Positions 24,093 through 33,851 of a DNA stretch of 64,000 nucleotides are shown one piece after another (within the stretch, counting starts at the first letter, position 1; the number at the start of each line of letters is the position of its first letter). This stretch comes from Dendrophyllia cribrosa (taxonomy: Eukaryota > Cnidaria > Anthozoa > Scleractinia > Dendrophylliidae). Made by a program: the position numbers and the translations under genes. The notes beneath the pieces were generated by a model. It ran no database searches. It was given only the letters and a program-made list of their open reading frames with translations, and was not told where the DNA came from. The stretch is taken from contig JAJLRJ010000005.1 of assembly GCA_024195265.1 (NCBI GenBank), positions 16,880,536 through 16,944,535 of the forward strand. Direction: 5' to 3'.

Positions 24093-24858
24093 GCGCTAGC
24101 GTCTGCGAATTATATTATAAACATCACAAAATAATATTTAAATTCAGCAACCTACTTTATTATATCTAGTGTTTTCTAAAATTTCCGACTTTTCATGTGT
24201 ATATAGAATGACATTCTTATCCAATTTAGTTTAGTCTCAAGAGCAAAACGCGTCAAATTATCGCATCAAGGAAACTGTCGGCCACGCAAATTTGTTCAGC
24301 ATCTGGCGAATTTCTCGCTCGACCGATTGTGGTCAAGTTTTCTAAATATTTCTCAAAAGCCACTAATAAGACAAAGAAACAGTCTATGAAATGTTTCTTA
24401 CAAAGTAAATGGACATTAAAAATGTAACTTTCTTTACCGTAGTTTTCCAGGAATGCTTGAAAATTCTTAGAAAAGTCTGCCGCTTCGAGTATAAATTCTG
24501 AAAGAAGACATGTCCTCACTTGAGACAAATTTCATCACTTTCAGCTCTCAAACCACCACTACAAAGGCATAAAAATCTTCTAAAGGACTTTTTCTTTCCA
24601 TTTCGAAGTCTTAAAAGGCGTGCTTTCATTCCGGTTATGCAAAATGAACGTCTACAAAATGGAAGCGTGGAGTTCACGGGCGGCCACTGATAGTCTTCTC
24701 TGAGTGAACATTCGATTCGGGCCATTCGAAGCTATCCTCGACAAACGTTGAACACAACCGACGAGGTTGCGAAGCTATCCTCGACAAACGTTGAACAACC
24801 GACGAGGTTCCAAAACAAAAAGGGAATTAAGATCGGGGAATATCGGGTCAAAATCGGC

Positions 24859-24899
<41 letters not shown>

Positions 24900-24929
24900 A
24901 CTCAAACGGATAGCATAGTAGCTTACGCC
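24093..24929. other. Intergenic; short tandem duplication
   Basis: A 43-45-bp unit (AGCTATCCTCGACAAACGTT...CCGACGAGGTT) is present twice in tandem at 24727-24811. Minus-strand frames at 24253-24528 and 24516-24725 have no recognised product. Confidence 0.4.
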
Positions 24930-25246
24930 TCTTTAGGCAGTAAGCTACAAAAATCTGTCTATGCTAGAAGATGCAATTTCCACAGTGAAAGCTCCGCCAG
25001 ATGTTATTGCCATTTCAGAATCGAAACTAAAAGAAAACAATGTTTATAATATTAGCATACCAGGATATGTATTTTTGAATACTAATTCAAAAACTTCTGC
25101 TGGAGGTGTTGGCCTTTACCTCATAAAACAATTGGACTTTATTAGAAGACGTGATTTGGAACTATCCGACGATGGCGTTGAATCGTGTTGGATTGAAATT
25201 GTACGGAAAAAACAAAAGAAGATATTTATTGGTTGCATTTATCGAC
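24930..25246 (+). pseudogene. LINE endonuclease (EEP) N-terminal fragment
   Basis: Reads LQKSVYARR in one frame, then in the next PPDVIAISESKLKENNVYNI, SAGGVGLYLIKQ and KIFIGCIYRH. These are the first conserved blocks of the apurinic-type endonuclease of CR1/RTE-like LINEs; the E of ISESKL and the GGVGLY motif are the diagnostic residues. It is cut at 25247 by the repeat shared with 3235-3495. No reverse transcriptase follows. Confidence 0.75.
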
Positions 25247-25520
25247 ACCAAGAGAAAATAATTGGACAGAGAGGGAGTCTCCCAGTAATGGGTTTGGGAT
25301 ATCTTAATTGCAAAAATGTTATTTTTAGTAACAATGCGGACCACGCGAAAACATTTTCCGGTGAGCTGGTTGACTTCCGGAAGACTCGCTTTCATGAATC
25401 AGCGCGTCAAGCCAGGCGGAGTCGGCGGAGTCAGCAAATTAAAAAAATGGCGACCATCGCGGTGGTAATTTCGCATGTGAAAAAGAAAGTAAAATGGTCC
25501 TGTTTGAGCATAGAACATTT
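25247..25520 (+). repeat. Dispersed repeat interrupting the LINE
   Basis: Reverse-complement partner of 3235-3495. Confidence 0.7.
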
Positions 25521-25634
25521 TAAAGTACCACAGCGGCTGGAAACATAGATCTTCATCTGTCTTTATCTGTTGCAACTGAAGCGGTAAAAAGGGGGCTGGA
25601 CAATTCAACTTACCGGACAGATGCCAATCAACCA

Positions 25635-25808
25635 CAGGGGCGGATCCAGGATTTTTCTTAGGAGGGGGTGCACCTCTAAGGAATGACGTAACTGAAGGGT
25701 GACGTGAACAAATTTTAAAAGCGAACAACGCAGACTAGGTCATATCAGGGGGGGGGGGGGGGGGTGCGCACCCTCTGCACCCCCCCCCCCCCCCTAGATC
25801 CGCCCCTG
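25635..25808. mobile_element. hAT-type MITE with CAGGGGCGGATC ends
   Basis: CAGGGGCGGATCCAG at the left and CTAGATCCGCCCCTG at the right. G and C homopolymers face each other inside. Only five bases (AACCA) are duplicated at the flanks, short of the 8 bp expected for hAT, so one flank has probably changed. Confidence 0.6.
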
Positions 25809-25813
25809 AACCA

Positions 25814-26888
25814 TCCACTCCAATCTCTTGTAAGCGTCGTTTCTAAAAGTTTGAAGTCGCTTTGCTCGATCGATGGCCAGCCCATCCAAACTTTTCAGAC
25901 GTGAAATAGTTGCATACTGTAGAATTCAAAGTTGTTATGTTTTTTGTAGCTGAAGGATAGGAGGATTCTCTTCTGGGAAAATCACTTTTTAGGAATTTCA
26001 ACACGGCAAGGAGTTAAAAACGCTAAAACCGGTTCACATGCATGCATGGATTTGTTTTCTATAAGCTTACGTTTGGAAGGACTTTGTCAGGAGCATATTC
26101 TTTCCATGGAAAATGAATATCAGTTCTGTTGAGGTCAGCTACCAAGGAACTCTATACTGACAGCCGGGTTAGAGGTTATTAAGAGCCAAAGTGTAAGTAA
26201 AATTTCTGGAAAAGTGATTGAATTTTATTTATTCGATAGGCCGCGTGTAATTCATGCGTGGTTAGTTTTCATCTATACGTACTTGGATTATTGACTTCGA
26301 AAAAGTCCAGTAGACTTGTATCATTTTATTTTTAAAAGGCGAATAAATAAAACACACTTTTCTAGTGATGTCACCTTAATTTATTCATTGAACTTTGTGA
26401 TAAAAGGCCACCATTTCTTTTTAGTAAACTCGTATGTGGCATCGATCCTTTGTTTGTCAAAGTACGGCTTAACCTCAGTTTCAAGTGAAAATATTAAAGT
26501 TTCACACAATTTTCAACAGGCCACCTATTGCCTTACCTTTCAAGTGCCACAGAAGATAATACCTATATCACGGAAAATTTACGTCAAGTTTTGTTGACGT
26601 CTTATTTGCCAACATTCGTGGCCTTGGTGATCCTTGGTGTCTTTCCATCATGAGTGTAGCAACATAAGAATCTGGCTATTTAAAAATTTAATAGCAACTT
26701 CACTTGAAAAAGCGTCTCAATCAACGGCGACCTTACCGTGTAAATGGATTGAACGTAAGCACGAATGAGGGAACGGATATAAGTAATACTGAGGTAGAAC
26801 GAAAGAATTCCTAGCATGAATAAACATCCATTTATTTGTGAGCAATTATTGTTGCTTCCATCAATAATCATTGAAATAAAAATTTTGA
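25814..26888. other. Intergenic, nothing recognised
   Basis: AT-rich, no supported gene. Confidence 0.35.
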
Positions 26889-27035
26889 TCTTGTCCCATG
26901 GGTCGGGCATTTGCATTCTTTCAGATGCCCCACCGTGGGGATTTGTACATAAAAGCTGACCCCACCGTGGGGCATTTGCAACTTTTTTTTTTAAAAAGAG
27001 ACAAATGCCCGACAAATGCCCGGGGGGGGGGGGGG
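26889..27035. repeat. MITE-like repeat with GGGCATTTG ends
   Basis: CGGGCATTTGCATTCTTTC with an internal inverted CCCCACCGTGGGG pair, ending CAAATGCCCGACAAATGCCC before a G tract. Target duplication not resolved. Confidence 0.45.
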
Positions 27036-27066
27036 ATGAGCGGGCTTGGAATTGACGGAGCCATTA

Positions 27067-27755
27067 CAGTCAACTCTCTCTTAACGGACACCTCTATAAG
27101 ACGGACGCCTCTCTAAGACGGACAACGGATACCGTCAACGCACACTTGAGAAGTGCTTTTTTTCGAGAAAATACTTCAAAACGGAAATGTAAATGCTGAA
27201 TATGAACAAACGAGTTCACTTTTCTAATGGTATTTTTGTTTTAGTTTGTAGGATTTGCTTAAGTAAACCACTTTAAACAGACTTAAAACAGACGTATATT
27301 CATTGTGTATAGGTTCAGCTTTATTGTCTCAGAATTACTGGTGTCACATTACCTCGACTCTCTATAAGCCGGACGCCTCAATTCATTCATTCATTTATCC
27401 CTGATGTCTAAAGGCCGATTAACACGGCACAACTTTGTCGCATGCGATTTTTGTAGCGCGCGCTGCTTGCGTCAGGCGAAAATTGTATACAACTCGCATC
27501 ATATAACATTGTATGTGGCTACGATTGTCGTAGGGTTTTAAAACATGTTTCAAAATCCTACAACTTTTTTCGTGTTGCATGCGACAGTTGTAAGCGAGTT
27601 GTAGGCTGATTTAGACGACGCGATTCGTGTCGTTCGTATGGCGTGAACAGGTTGCATGCGATAATTGTAAGCAAAAGTTGTGCCGTGTAAATCGGCCTTA
27701 AGACGGGCAGTTGGGGCCGGTTCCAACGGTGTCCGTCTTACAGACAGTTGACTGT
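27067..27755. mobile_element. Element with ACAGTCAAC ends, nested MITE inside
   Basis: The left end ACAGTCAACTCTCTCTTAAC and the right end GTCCGTCTTACAGACAGTTGACTGT form an imperfect inverted pair; GGACACCTCTATAAGACGGA units repeat inside. TA flanks the left end only. A TAA MITE is inserted at 27412-27698. Confidence 0.55.
27412..27698. mobile_element. MITE, TSD TAA
   Basis: Inverted ends AGGCCGATTAACACGGCACA, about 25 bp, with TAA at 27409-27411 and 27699-27701. Internal GCATGCGA/TCGCATGC motifs are inverted. Confidence 0.75.
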
Positions 27756-28209
27756 GTTGTGTTTGTGCATGTACAAAAATTGTTGTCTTCTTTTTTGTGA
27801 TCGAGAACCAATAAAATCCTACCAATTTGTCAAATTTTATAAAAATTTACCGTGTGGAATGCGCGCAATAAACGTTTTAGTTACCGTAAAAACCTCTTTA
27901 TATTCGTGACGTCATCAAAATAAATAAATGCGCTTGCGCCATTTTTGTGCCCATGCCTCGCGCGCCAAAAATCTATACGGAGCCACCTTAAACCCTTTAG
28001 TGGCCGAAATACGGGCATTCAGGTATACCCCCGCCTAAAGCATTTTGGGAGGACTCTTCTTACTGTAACTCTTAAAGTTTCATTAAAAAAAAAAAAACAA
28101 AAAAAGTGATCTTCTAAGAATAGAGTACATCACTCAGTCCTTTCACTAAGTGTAGGTGAATCCTACGAAAAACATAAAAAACATTAAGACTTGTTATGAG
28201 ATAATTTCC

Positions 28210-28436
28210 CACAACCCCTACAACCCTCACAACCCCCACAACCACTGCAACCCTTACAACCCGTACAACCCTCGCAACCACTGCAACCCCTACAAGCCCA
28301 CAACCCCTACAACCCTCACAACCACTGCAACCCCTACAACCCTCACAACCCCCACAACTTACAACCCCTACAACCCCTACGACCTTCACAACCCCTACAA
28401 CCCTCACAACCACCAGAACCCTCAAAACAACCCCAA
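28210..28436. repeat. Minisatellite of ACAACCCCT-type nonamers
   Basis: Imperfect tandem ACAACCCCT, ACAACCCTC and GCAACCACT units. Proteins read across it (YNPHNPYNP on plus, Gly/Val/Cys-rich on minus) are repeat artefacts. Confidence 0.8.
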
Positions 28437-29091
28437 TTGGTTACTGTGATCTTGTAATAAAACCCCCGCATTTTTCGGAAACCACGACGAACAAAACAAC
28501 CCAAAAAAAGCATTTTCGTGTATCCCAATAACATAATTGGTTTCTGCGATCTCAATGATAATAAAAAACCCGCATTTTTCTTGTTGACCAATCACAGAGC
28601 TTGTTCCGAGAGGTGCGTACTGCCTATGACAAATACGGGATTTTGGCGCTCATTTCCTGTCATTTCTCAGACGTCAGTTTCGCAAGTCTATCTCTTCGTC
28701 GAGGGTCGTGGGTTCCATGTCGAGGGCGAGGGTACCATGTAGAGGGTCGAGGGTAACAAAATAAATAACAAATAAAATAAAAACAAAAATTCAATTAAGA
28801 AAGATTTTGACCGTTTTAAAGATGCGATAAGAATTGCATGTGGACATGCAAACGTTAGCGGGTGGAGGGAGAAGGTGGGGAAGGTGGAGCGGGGGTTTAA
28901 AATAGCACATGCTGTTTGCTTTTTTTTCGCCTATAGTTATCGATCCGCAAAAATAAATTCCTGCACAATTATCAATGTTCTGCTGCTTGAAAAGTAAATA
29001 ACAACAGAAATGTCAAACTCCCTGAGAAACAAGAACAACAACACAAACAAAACAAACTAAAAACCGATGGAGGCTCATCGGCGCTACCCTG
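28437..29091. other. Intergenic, nothing recognised
   Basis: Short repeat of GTAATAAAACCCCCGCATTTTTC-like sequence near 28453 and 28558, and GTCGAGGG units near 28695-28750. No gene supported. Confidence 0.35.
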
Positions 29092-29195
29092 GGTGCCAGA
29101 GGTTTTTATTTTTTTAGTGGAAACGGCGAGTTTGAGCGGCAAAGCCGCGACAACGAGGCGCAACGCGCCGAGAAAAAATAAAAACCTCTGGGCAC
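29092..29195. mobile_element. Short MITE with CCAGAGGTTTTTATTT ends
   Basis: Perfect inverted CAGAGGTTTTTATTTTTT arms with a GC-rich centre (AAAGCCGCG, GCAACGCGCC). Duplication unclear. Confidence 0.55.
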
Positions 29196-30106
29196 TCTAG
29201 TACACAACCTCATTTCCATGCGACTTGTGGATCGGACATCTCACCAAACCGGTTTTAACCATTAATATGACAGCTGACATGTTTTTAAAAACGCACGTGG
29301 CTTAGCGGCTTTCGACTGTTTGTCTTCCACTGTGAACGAAAAGGCTAGTTCAAAAATGAATTTAAATAAATTTTGCGTACATCGGTAGACGATTTTGTCG
29401 CGTTTGCAACGTCTTGAGTCTTGCTTAAAGAGTACACAATAGAACCACTTGCATCCGTAAGAATTACAAAACAGCTATCATGCTGGAGATTCAAATATTT
29501 CAAACCGGATGCAATAACGTCGTACGTCTGACAACTTAATTAAACTTAATTAAACGCAGAATAAGATGCCACTATTCCAATATAGACCATGACTATCGCA
29601 TAAGACTTGGATCTTTATAGACTCGTTTGGCCGTGATGAAGAACACAATCTCGCAAGTTATGCTAACCGCAGACTTGCGCTCACAGATCATTGACTGTAA
29701 ATTAACTGATCCAAAGCAGCGACTAATTTAAGCGGCTACTACTGATCTGGCAAACTGTTATATCTTTATTTTGATCTAAAAGAAAAATCTCTCAGGCACG
29801 TACTTGGGGTGGACCTGTTCCAAAGCTGGGCTAAAATGCTTTTAGTGACGAGCAGGATTTGTGCTAGGCCTGTCACCTTTTATAACAACCTAAAAGATCG
29901 CAAAAAGTCGCAATCTCTGTCTCCGTGCTACAATTTGGGAAACCCGTGGCGAAATGTTTTTGTCTAGCCAATCAAAGTTGCTGTTGCATCATTAACACCC
30001 GGCAGAGTCTGGAAACGAGCAGGAGTAACCAATCAGCTACCTAGTACAGATTCTGTATTGGATTCTCGCATGGAAATGAGGTTGTGTATTCGAGTGACCA
30101 GAGGTC
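29196..30106. other. Intergenic, nothing recognised
   Basis: No gene supported on either strand. Confidence 0.35.
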
Positions 30107-30324
30107 TGTACAGGCCGGCAAATGATCCCGGCCGGCAAATGATCCTCGGCCCGCGAAAGATCCCCAAATAGGCCGGCAAATGATTTCCGGACTGGAAATG
30201 ATCCCCTCGCCAAAACATAGGAATGGCGTGGAATCTACACTTTGGATAATGGATTAAAAATAATTCTCATTAATACTTTAATAGCAGTCTTTTTTCAAAT
30301 GTAAGCAAAATTCTCTGATTTTTA

Positions 30325-30509
30325 CGGTGGCCCACACCTGTCACAGCAACTGATAAATCGATCACAGCAAAACAAAAACATCACAGCATTTGTATAAAGC
30401 GCACAGCAAATTCAAATTGATCACAGCAAAAGTAAAATGCTCACAGCAAAACCAAATACGTTCACAGCAAAAGCGTATTTGGTTTTGCTGTGACAGTTGT
30501 GGGCCACCG
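30325..30509. mobile_element. TA MITE made of CACAGCA repeats
   Basis: Ends CGGTGGCCCACA inverted, flanked by TA (30323-30324, 30510-30511). The interior has about seven TCACAGCAAA units in one direction and one TTTGCTGTGA in the other. Confidence 0.75.
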
Positions 30510-30875
30510 TAGATTTTAAATTGTTACATAAAGACAAAAATTGTACAACTGTTGAAAAAGAAGTCCACAGTTCAGCCCAACAGTAACAGTAACAGTTGGA
30601 GGCAAACTGTAACATGTCTTGTCTGTCATGTCGCACAAGCAATGCGATTTAAAAAAAAACGGTGAAAATTGCACGTGTAGTCTCACGACTTTTTTCTGCG
30701 ATTTTTTTCAGCCATCGAGCTGCCTATGCGAGGCTAGGGTGGCCACGATATAATCCCAAAATGCAATGAAAATGAAATCTAAAAACACTTGAAATGTCCG
30801 CTAAATACAGGTTTCGTGTAACGGACAAAATAGCCTAATGTTGCTGTCCGCGTCCGCTTAATAGAGGGGTCCGCT

Positions 30876-31199
30876 AGTAGTAATGTACTACACTCTGGGG
30901 CAATTGCCCCAGAGTGTAGTACATCACTACTTTCCATCTGTTGGATTCAAAACATGAAAAATTAAATGGAAATATTGCATAGAAAATCAAACGAAACTAT
31001 ATGTTTTTTCAAAAATCTGAAATTTAAAATCTACGTTCAAATTCTGTAAATCCAAAATCTGAAATCAAAAAATTTAATTCTATATGTTTTTTGAAAATCC
31101 AAATTCTGCAATCATGCTCAGATCCAGCTGTTGGTTTAAAAATTCTATATCCAAATTCTGCGTCCAGCTGTTGGTTTAAAATACTATATCCTAATTCTG
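30876..31199. repeat. Polinton left terminal inverted repeat
   Basis: Inverted match to 56700-57020 with few mismatches. The first 56 bp form a near-perfect palindrome. The rest contains iterated CAAATTCTG, AAAATCTGAAATC and CCAGCTGTTGGTTTAAAA units. Confidence 0.9.
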
Positions 31200-31448
31200 C
31201 GATCCAAAATCTGAAATCAAAATTCTATATATTAAATGAAAATCTGAAAAACCAAACGCTGAAATTCAGTTTTGGATCTCAAATCTGGAAAACTATATTG
31301 GAATCCATTTTTGGAAAACTATATTGGAATTCATTTGTTTTATATATTAATGGTGCGTTTATTTTGTCTGTGTTCATTGTGTGACGTAGTCGTCTGATTT
31401 AGCATTTTAAATTCATATAAAAATAAAATCTCATATAATAATATATAG

Positions 31449-32019
31449 AAAACGAATTGTAATAAAGAGTTACATAATGGACTAAAGGAATGGGGAGAGT
31501 TCTATTGTCTTTTCTGTGATGAACAGATACAACATTATTATTCAGTAAGTTATGAATCGTGTTGTTCAGTTAAGGAATTGAGTGTTGAAGATGGAAAAAT
31601 TGTTTGTATACATTGTGGTCAAGTGGATGGTGAAGATTTTGCCCACGAATATATAGATTTTTATAAAGAGATGTATAAGATAAGAAGAAAATCAGTACAT
31701 CATCGAAGATATTATATTGAGAATTAAAATGTTATTAATAAATATTATAAAGAAATTCAAGTAAGCTTTAAAAACCGTAACAAAATATATAAGATATTCG
31801 CATATATTAATAAACAATGTTTTACCAGAAGTTAATCAAAATCGTAAACGGATGATTAGTATCGAATATATATTAATAAGAATATATCAAAAGCTTGATT
31901 TAAAGTATGATTTTTTTAAACTCCCAAAATCAAAGAAAACATTGAAATTTTATGATAAATATTGGAAAGAAATACATACATTAATAGGTGATCAAATACA
32001 AACAATTATTCAGAAGTGA
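31449..32019 (+). pseudogene. VLTF3/TFIIB-like transcription factor, broken
   Basis: The N-terminal zinc ribbon reads FYCLFCDEQ and later CIHCGQVDG (two CxxC pairs). Then follow DFYKEMYKIRRKSVHHRRYY and, after breaks, RKRMISIEYI and SKKTLKFYDKYWKEIHTLI. The arrangement of ribbon plus helical domain resembles VLTF3-like late transcription factors of large DNA viruses and some virophage/Polinton relatives; function is inferred. A TAA lies at 31725-31727 and a frame change near 31815. No ATG is in frame at the start. The 3' end overlaps the convergent membrane-protein gene by 14 bp. Confidence 0.55.
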
Positions 32020-33185
32020 ATTTTTTATTGTAATATTTCTCAAATTTATCAGCAAGAGGACAAAGATCAATGATTATTTCATCTAACTGTCTCATTTCAT
32101 TGATGAATACAGTGTGGTTGAATTGTGTACCTCTTAAGGTTACAGTGTACCTTCAGATCGAAAATTTATTGAAATTTTATTTTTGGCGTCAAAATAAAGT
32201 TTACAGAATGAGCTTTCTTTCCAACAAAAATTATCGAAAAATAGTGAAAATTGACGGAGAAATGACGGTATAACTTTTGTGGGCGGAGTTTGTTTATGAA
32301 GCAATATGTTTTTTTAAGCGCTGTTTTCTCAAAGTTAATTTTTCGCTTGTAGGGGACACTTTAAAGAGCTACAACTCGAAGGGAATTTGTTCGATTTTCC
32401 TCAAATTTGGACAGAAGCTAGGCTAACACATAATCAACAAAAATGTGTCGGCGAATTTCTTATTTCCGAAAACTTTTTCGTCAAGAGCCATTTCCGTGCG
32501 ATCACTCCAATTTTTTTTCTCCCTTTTTCGAAAATGTTCTGTAACTTTTCACTGCAATTGAATATGGGAAATCGCCGACACGTTTTTTTAGCGCTTCGGG
32601 TCCGGAAATTCGAGAACAAATCAAATTAGCAAAATTCTGATTCGGACGTTCGAATTTAGACGTCATAAAAAATTCGACAATTCATTTTATTACCAGATGG
32701 TTTCCATATTTAAATAGCCAGCTCTATAAGCTTTAATTTGATATCTGGGTTTAGGTATATTAAGTGTAATGTTAAGACGCTACAGCTGTTATACTGGAGA
32801 CACCCCCGAAGGTACACTGTAACCTTAAACAAGATCGTAAATCAACTAATACTTTTTCATATATTGTGTAAGCAAATTTAGACATTTCGATTTTCTTTTT
32901 ATAATTCTTAATTTCGTTGAATGTTTTAAGCACTAATCCAGTTCCAGAAATAGAAGCAAGTATAGCTGGATTTAATGTGATACTACCAGCCACTGTGCCA
33001 ATAACTACTAAGCCTGTTGAAGTTACATTTATAATTAAATTCAATCTCTTGAAATATTTGTAAGCCTTTTTATAACACCAAAATCGTTTGTGATAAAATT
33101 TATACATTGCTTTTATTTCAGATAATTTTTCTTGGCTGATGCTTTTATCAATATGATTGAAATTGAAGATGTCTTTTTCAGTCAT
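32006..33185 (-). pseudogene. Polinton two-TM membrane protein, split by a MITE
   Basis: Begins at ATG 33185 and reads a basic, tyrosine-rich N-terminus, two hydrophobic segments (INVTSTGLVVIGTVAGSI and ILASISGTGLVL, about residues 53-85) and a helical tail. Coding ends artificially inside a TTAA MITE (32138-32823). The native 3' part continues in the same frame at 32133-32006, with INEMRQLDEIIIDLCPL. Uninterrupted length would be about 165 residues. Role unknown; it sits at the element's left end, convergent with the VLTF3-like gene. Confidence 0.65.
32138..32823. mobile_element. TTAA MITE in the membrane-protein gene
   Basis: Ends GGTTACAGTGTACCTTC inverted, with TTAA at 32134-32137 and 32824-32827. 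Frames at 32387-32629 (both strands) are unsupported by any motif. Confidence 0.8.
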
Positions 33186-33318
33186 TATATTATATATTTA
33201 TATTAATTTTATTTTAGGATTTAAATGAAGACATAATAGGCCAAAAAATTGGTATATTATTGAAGATGCCTGTTTTAGTTATTATATTAAAACTCTTCAA
33301 ACAAACAGCTGATATGGC

Positions 33319-33486
33319 AATAGACCAATTCCGATATATTAAAATTCATACTTGGCTCCGAGACTTAGGGGAATAAAACAAAAGAAATCACATCGAGGTT
33401 CAGGTATGAATAATTTATTTCTTTTGTTTTATTCCCCTAAGCCTCGGAGCCAAGTATGAATTTTAATATATCGGAATTGGTCTATT
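33319..33486. repeat. Hairpin with 70-bp arms
   Basis: Arms AATAGACCAATTCCGATATA... and their almost perfect complement flank a 28-bp loop (33389-33416). Located beyond the end of the fibre gene. A fold-back MITE is the simplest reading; no target duplication of useful length is visible. Confidence 0.75.
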
Positions 33487-33510
33487 ATAAGGAGGATATG
33501 TAATACCATG

Positions 33511-33851
33511 CACAGGACGAAATAACGACTTTAAGTGCAAGTAAAGGTTCATTAAAGAAAACTTAAAGAACAATTTCGACTATCTTTAAGTGCACCGTAA
33601 ATTACTTAAATAAGCCTTTACTTGACAACACTTAAAGCTAGTAATGAACAATTTAAGTTGCCTTTAAGGGTCATTAAGTTGTTGGAAAGTTGAATTAAAG
33701 ATAACGTAAAGGTTCTTAAACACATATTAAAGATACTTACTAACTTTAATACATTTAAGAGTATTTACGTCTCAACTTAAAGATTTTCGCTACCTTTAAG
33801 TAAAATTTAATTTTCTCTTAAAGATTAGTAAATTCATTATTTCGTCCTGTG
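33511..33851. mobile_element. CACAG-ended MITE, TSD ATG (CACTA/EnSpm-like)
   Basis: Ends CACAGGACGAAATAA and TTATTTCGTCCTGTG, with ATG at 33508-33510 and 33852-33854. CACTA-group elements have CACWR ends and 2-3-bp duplications. The interior is rich in CTTAAAG/CTTTAAG motifs. It replaces the native 3' end of the fibre gene. Confidence 0.75.

Noticed and set aside
28114..28449. Glycine/valine-cysteine and Tyr-Asn-Pro repeat proteins
   Set aside because: They are translations of a nonamer minisatellite in all frames.
32387..32629. Two opposed ORFs inside the TTAA MITE
   Set aside because: No motif, and mirrored by each other; likely chance frames in the MITE.
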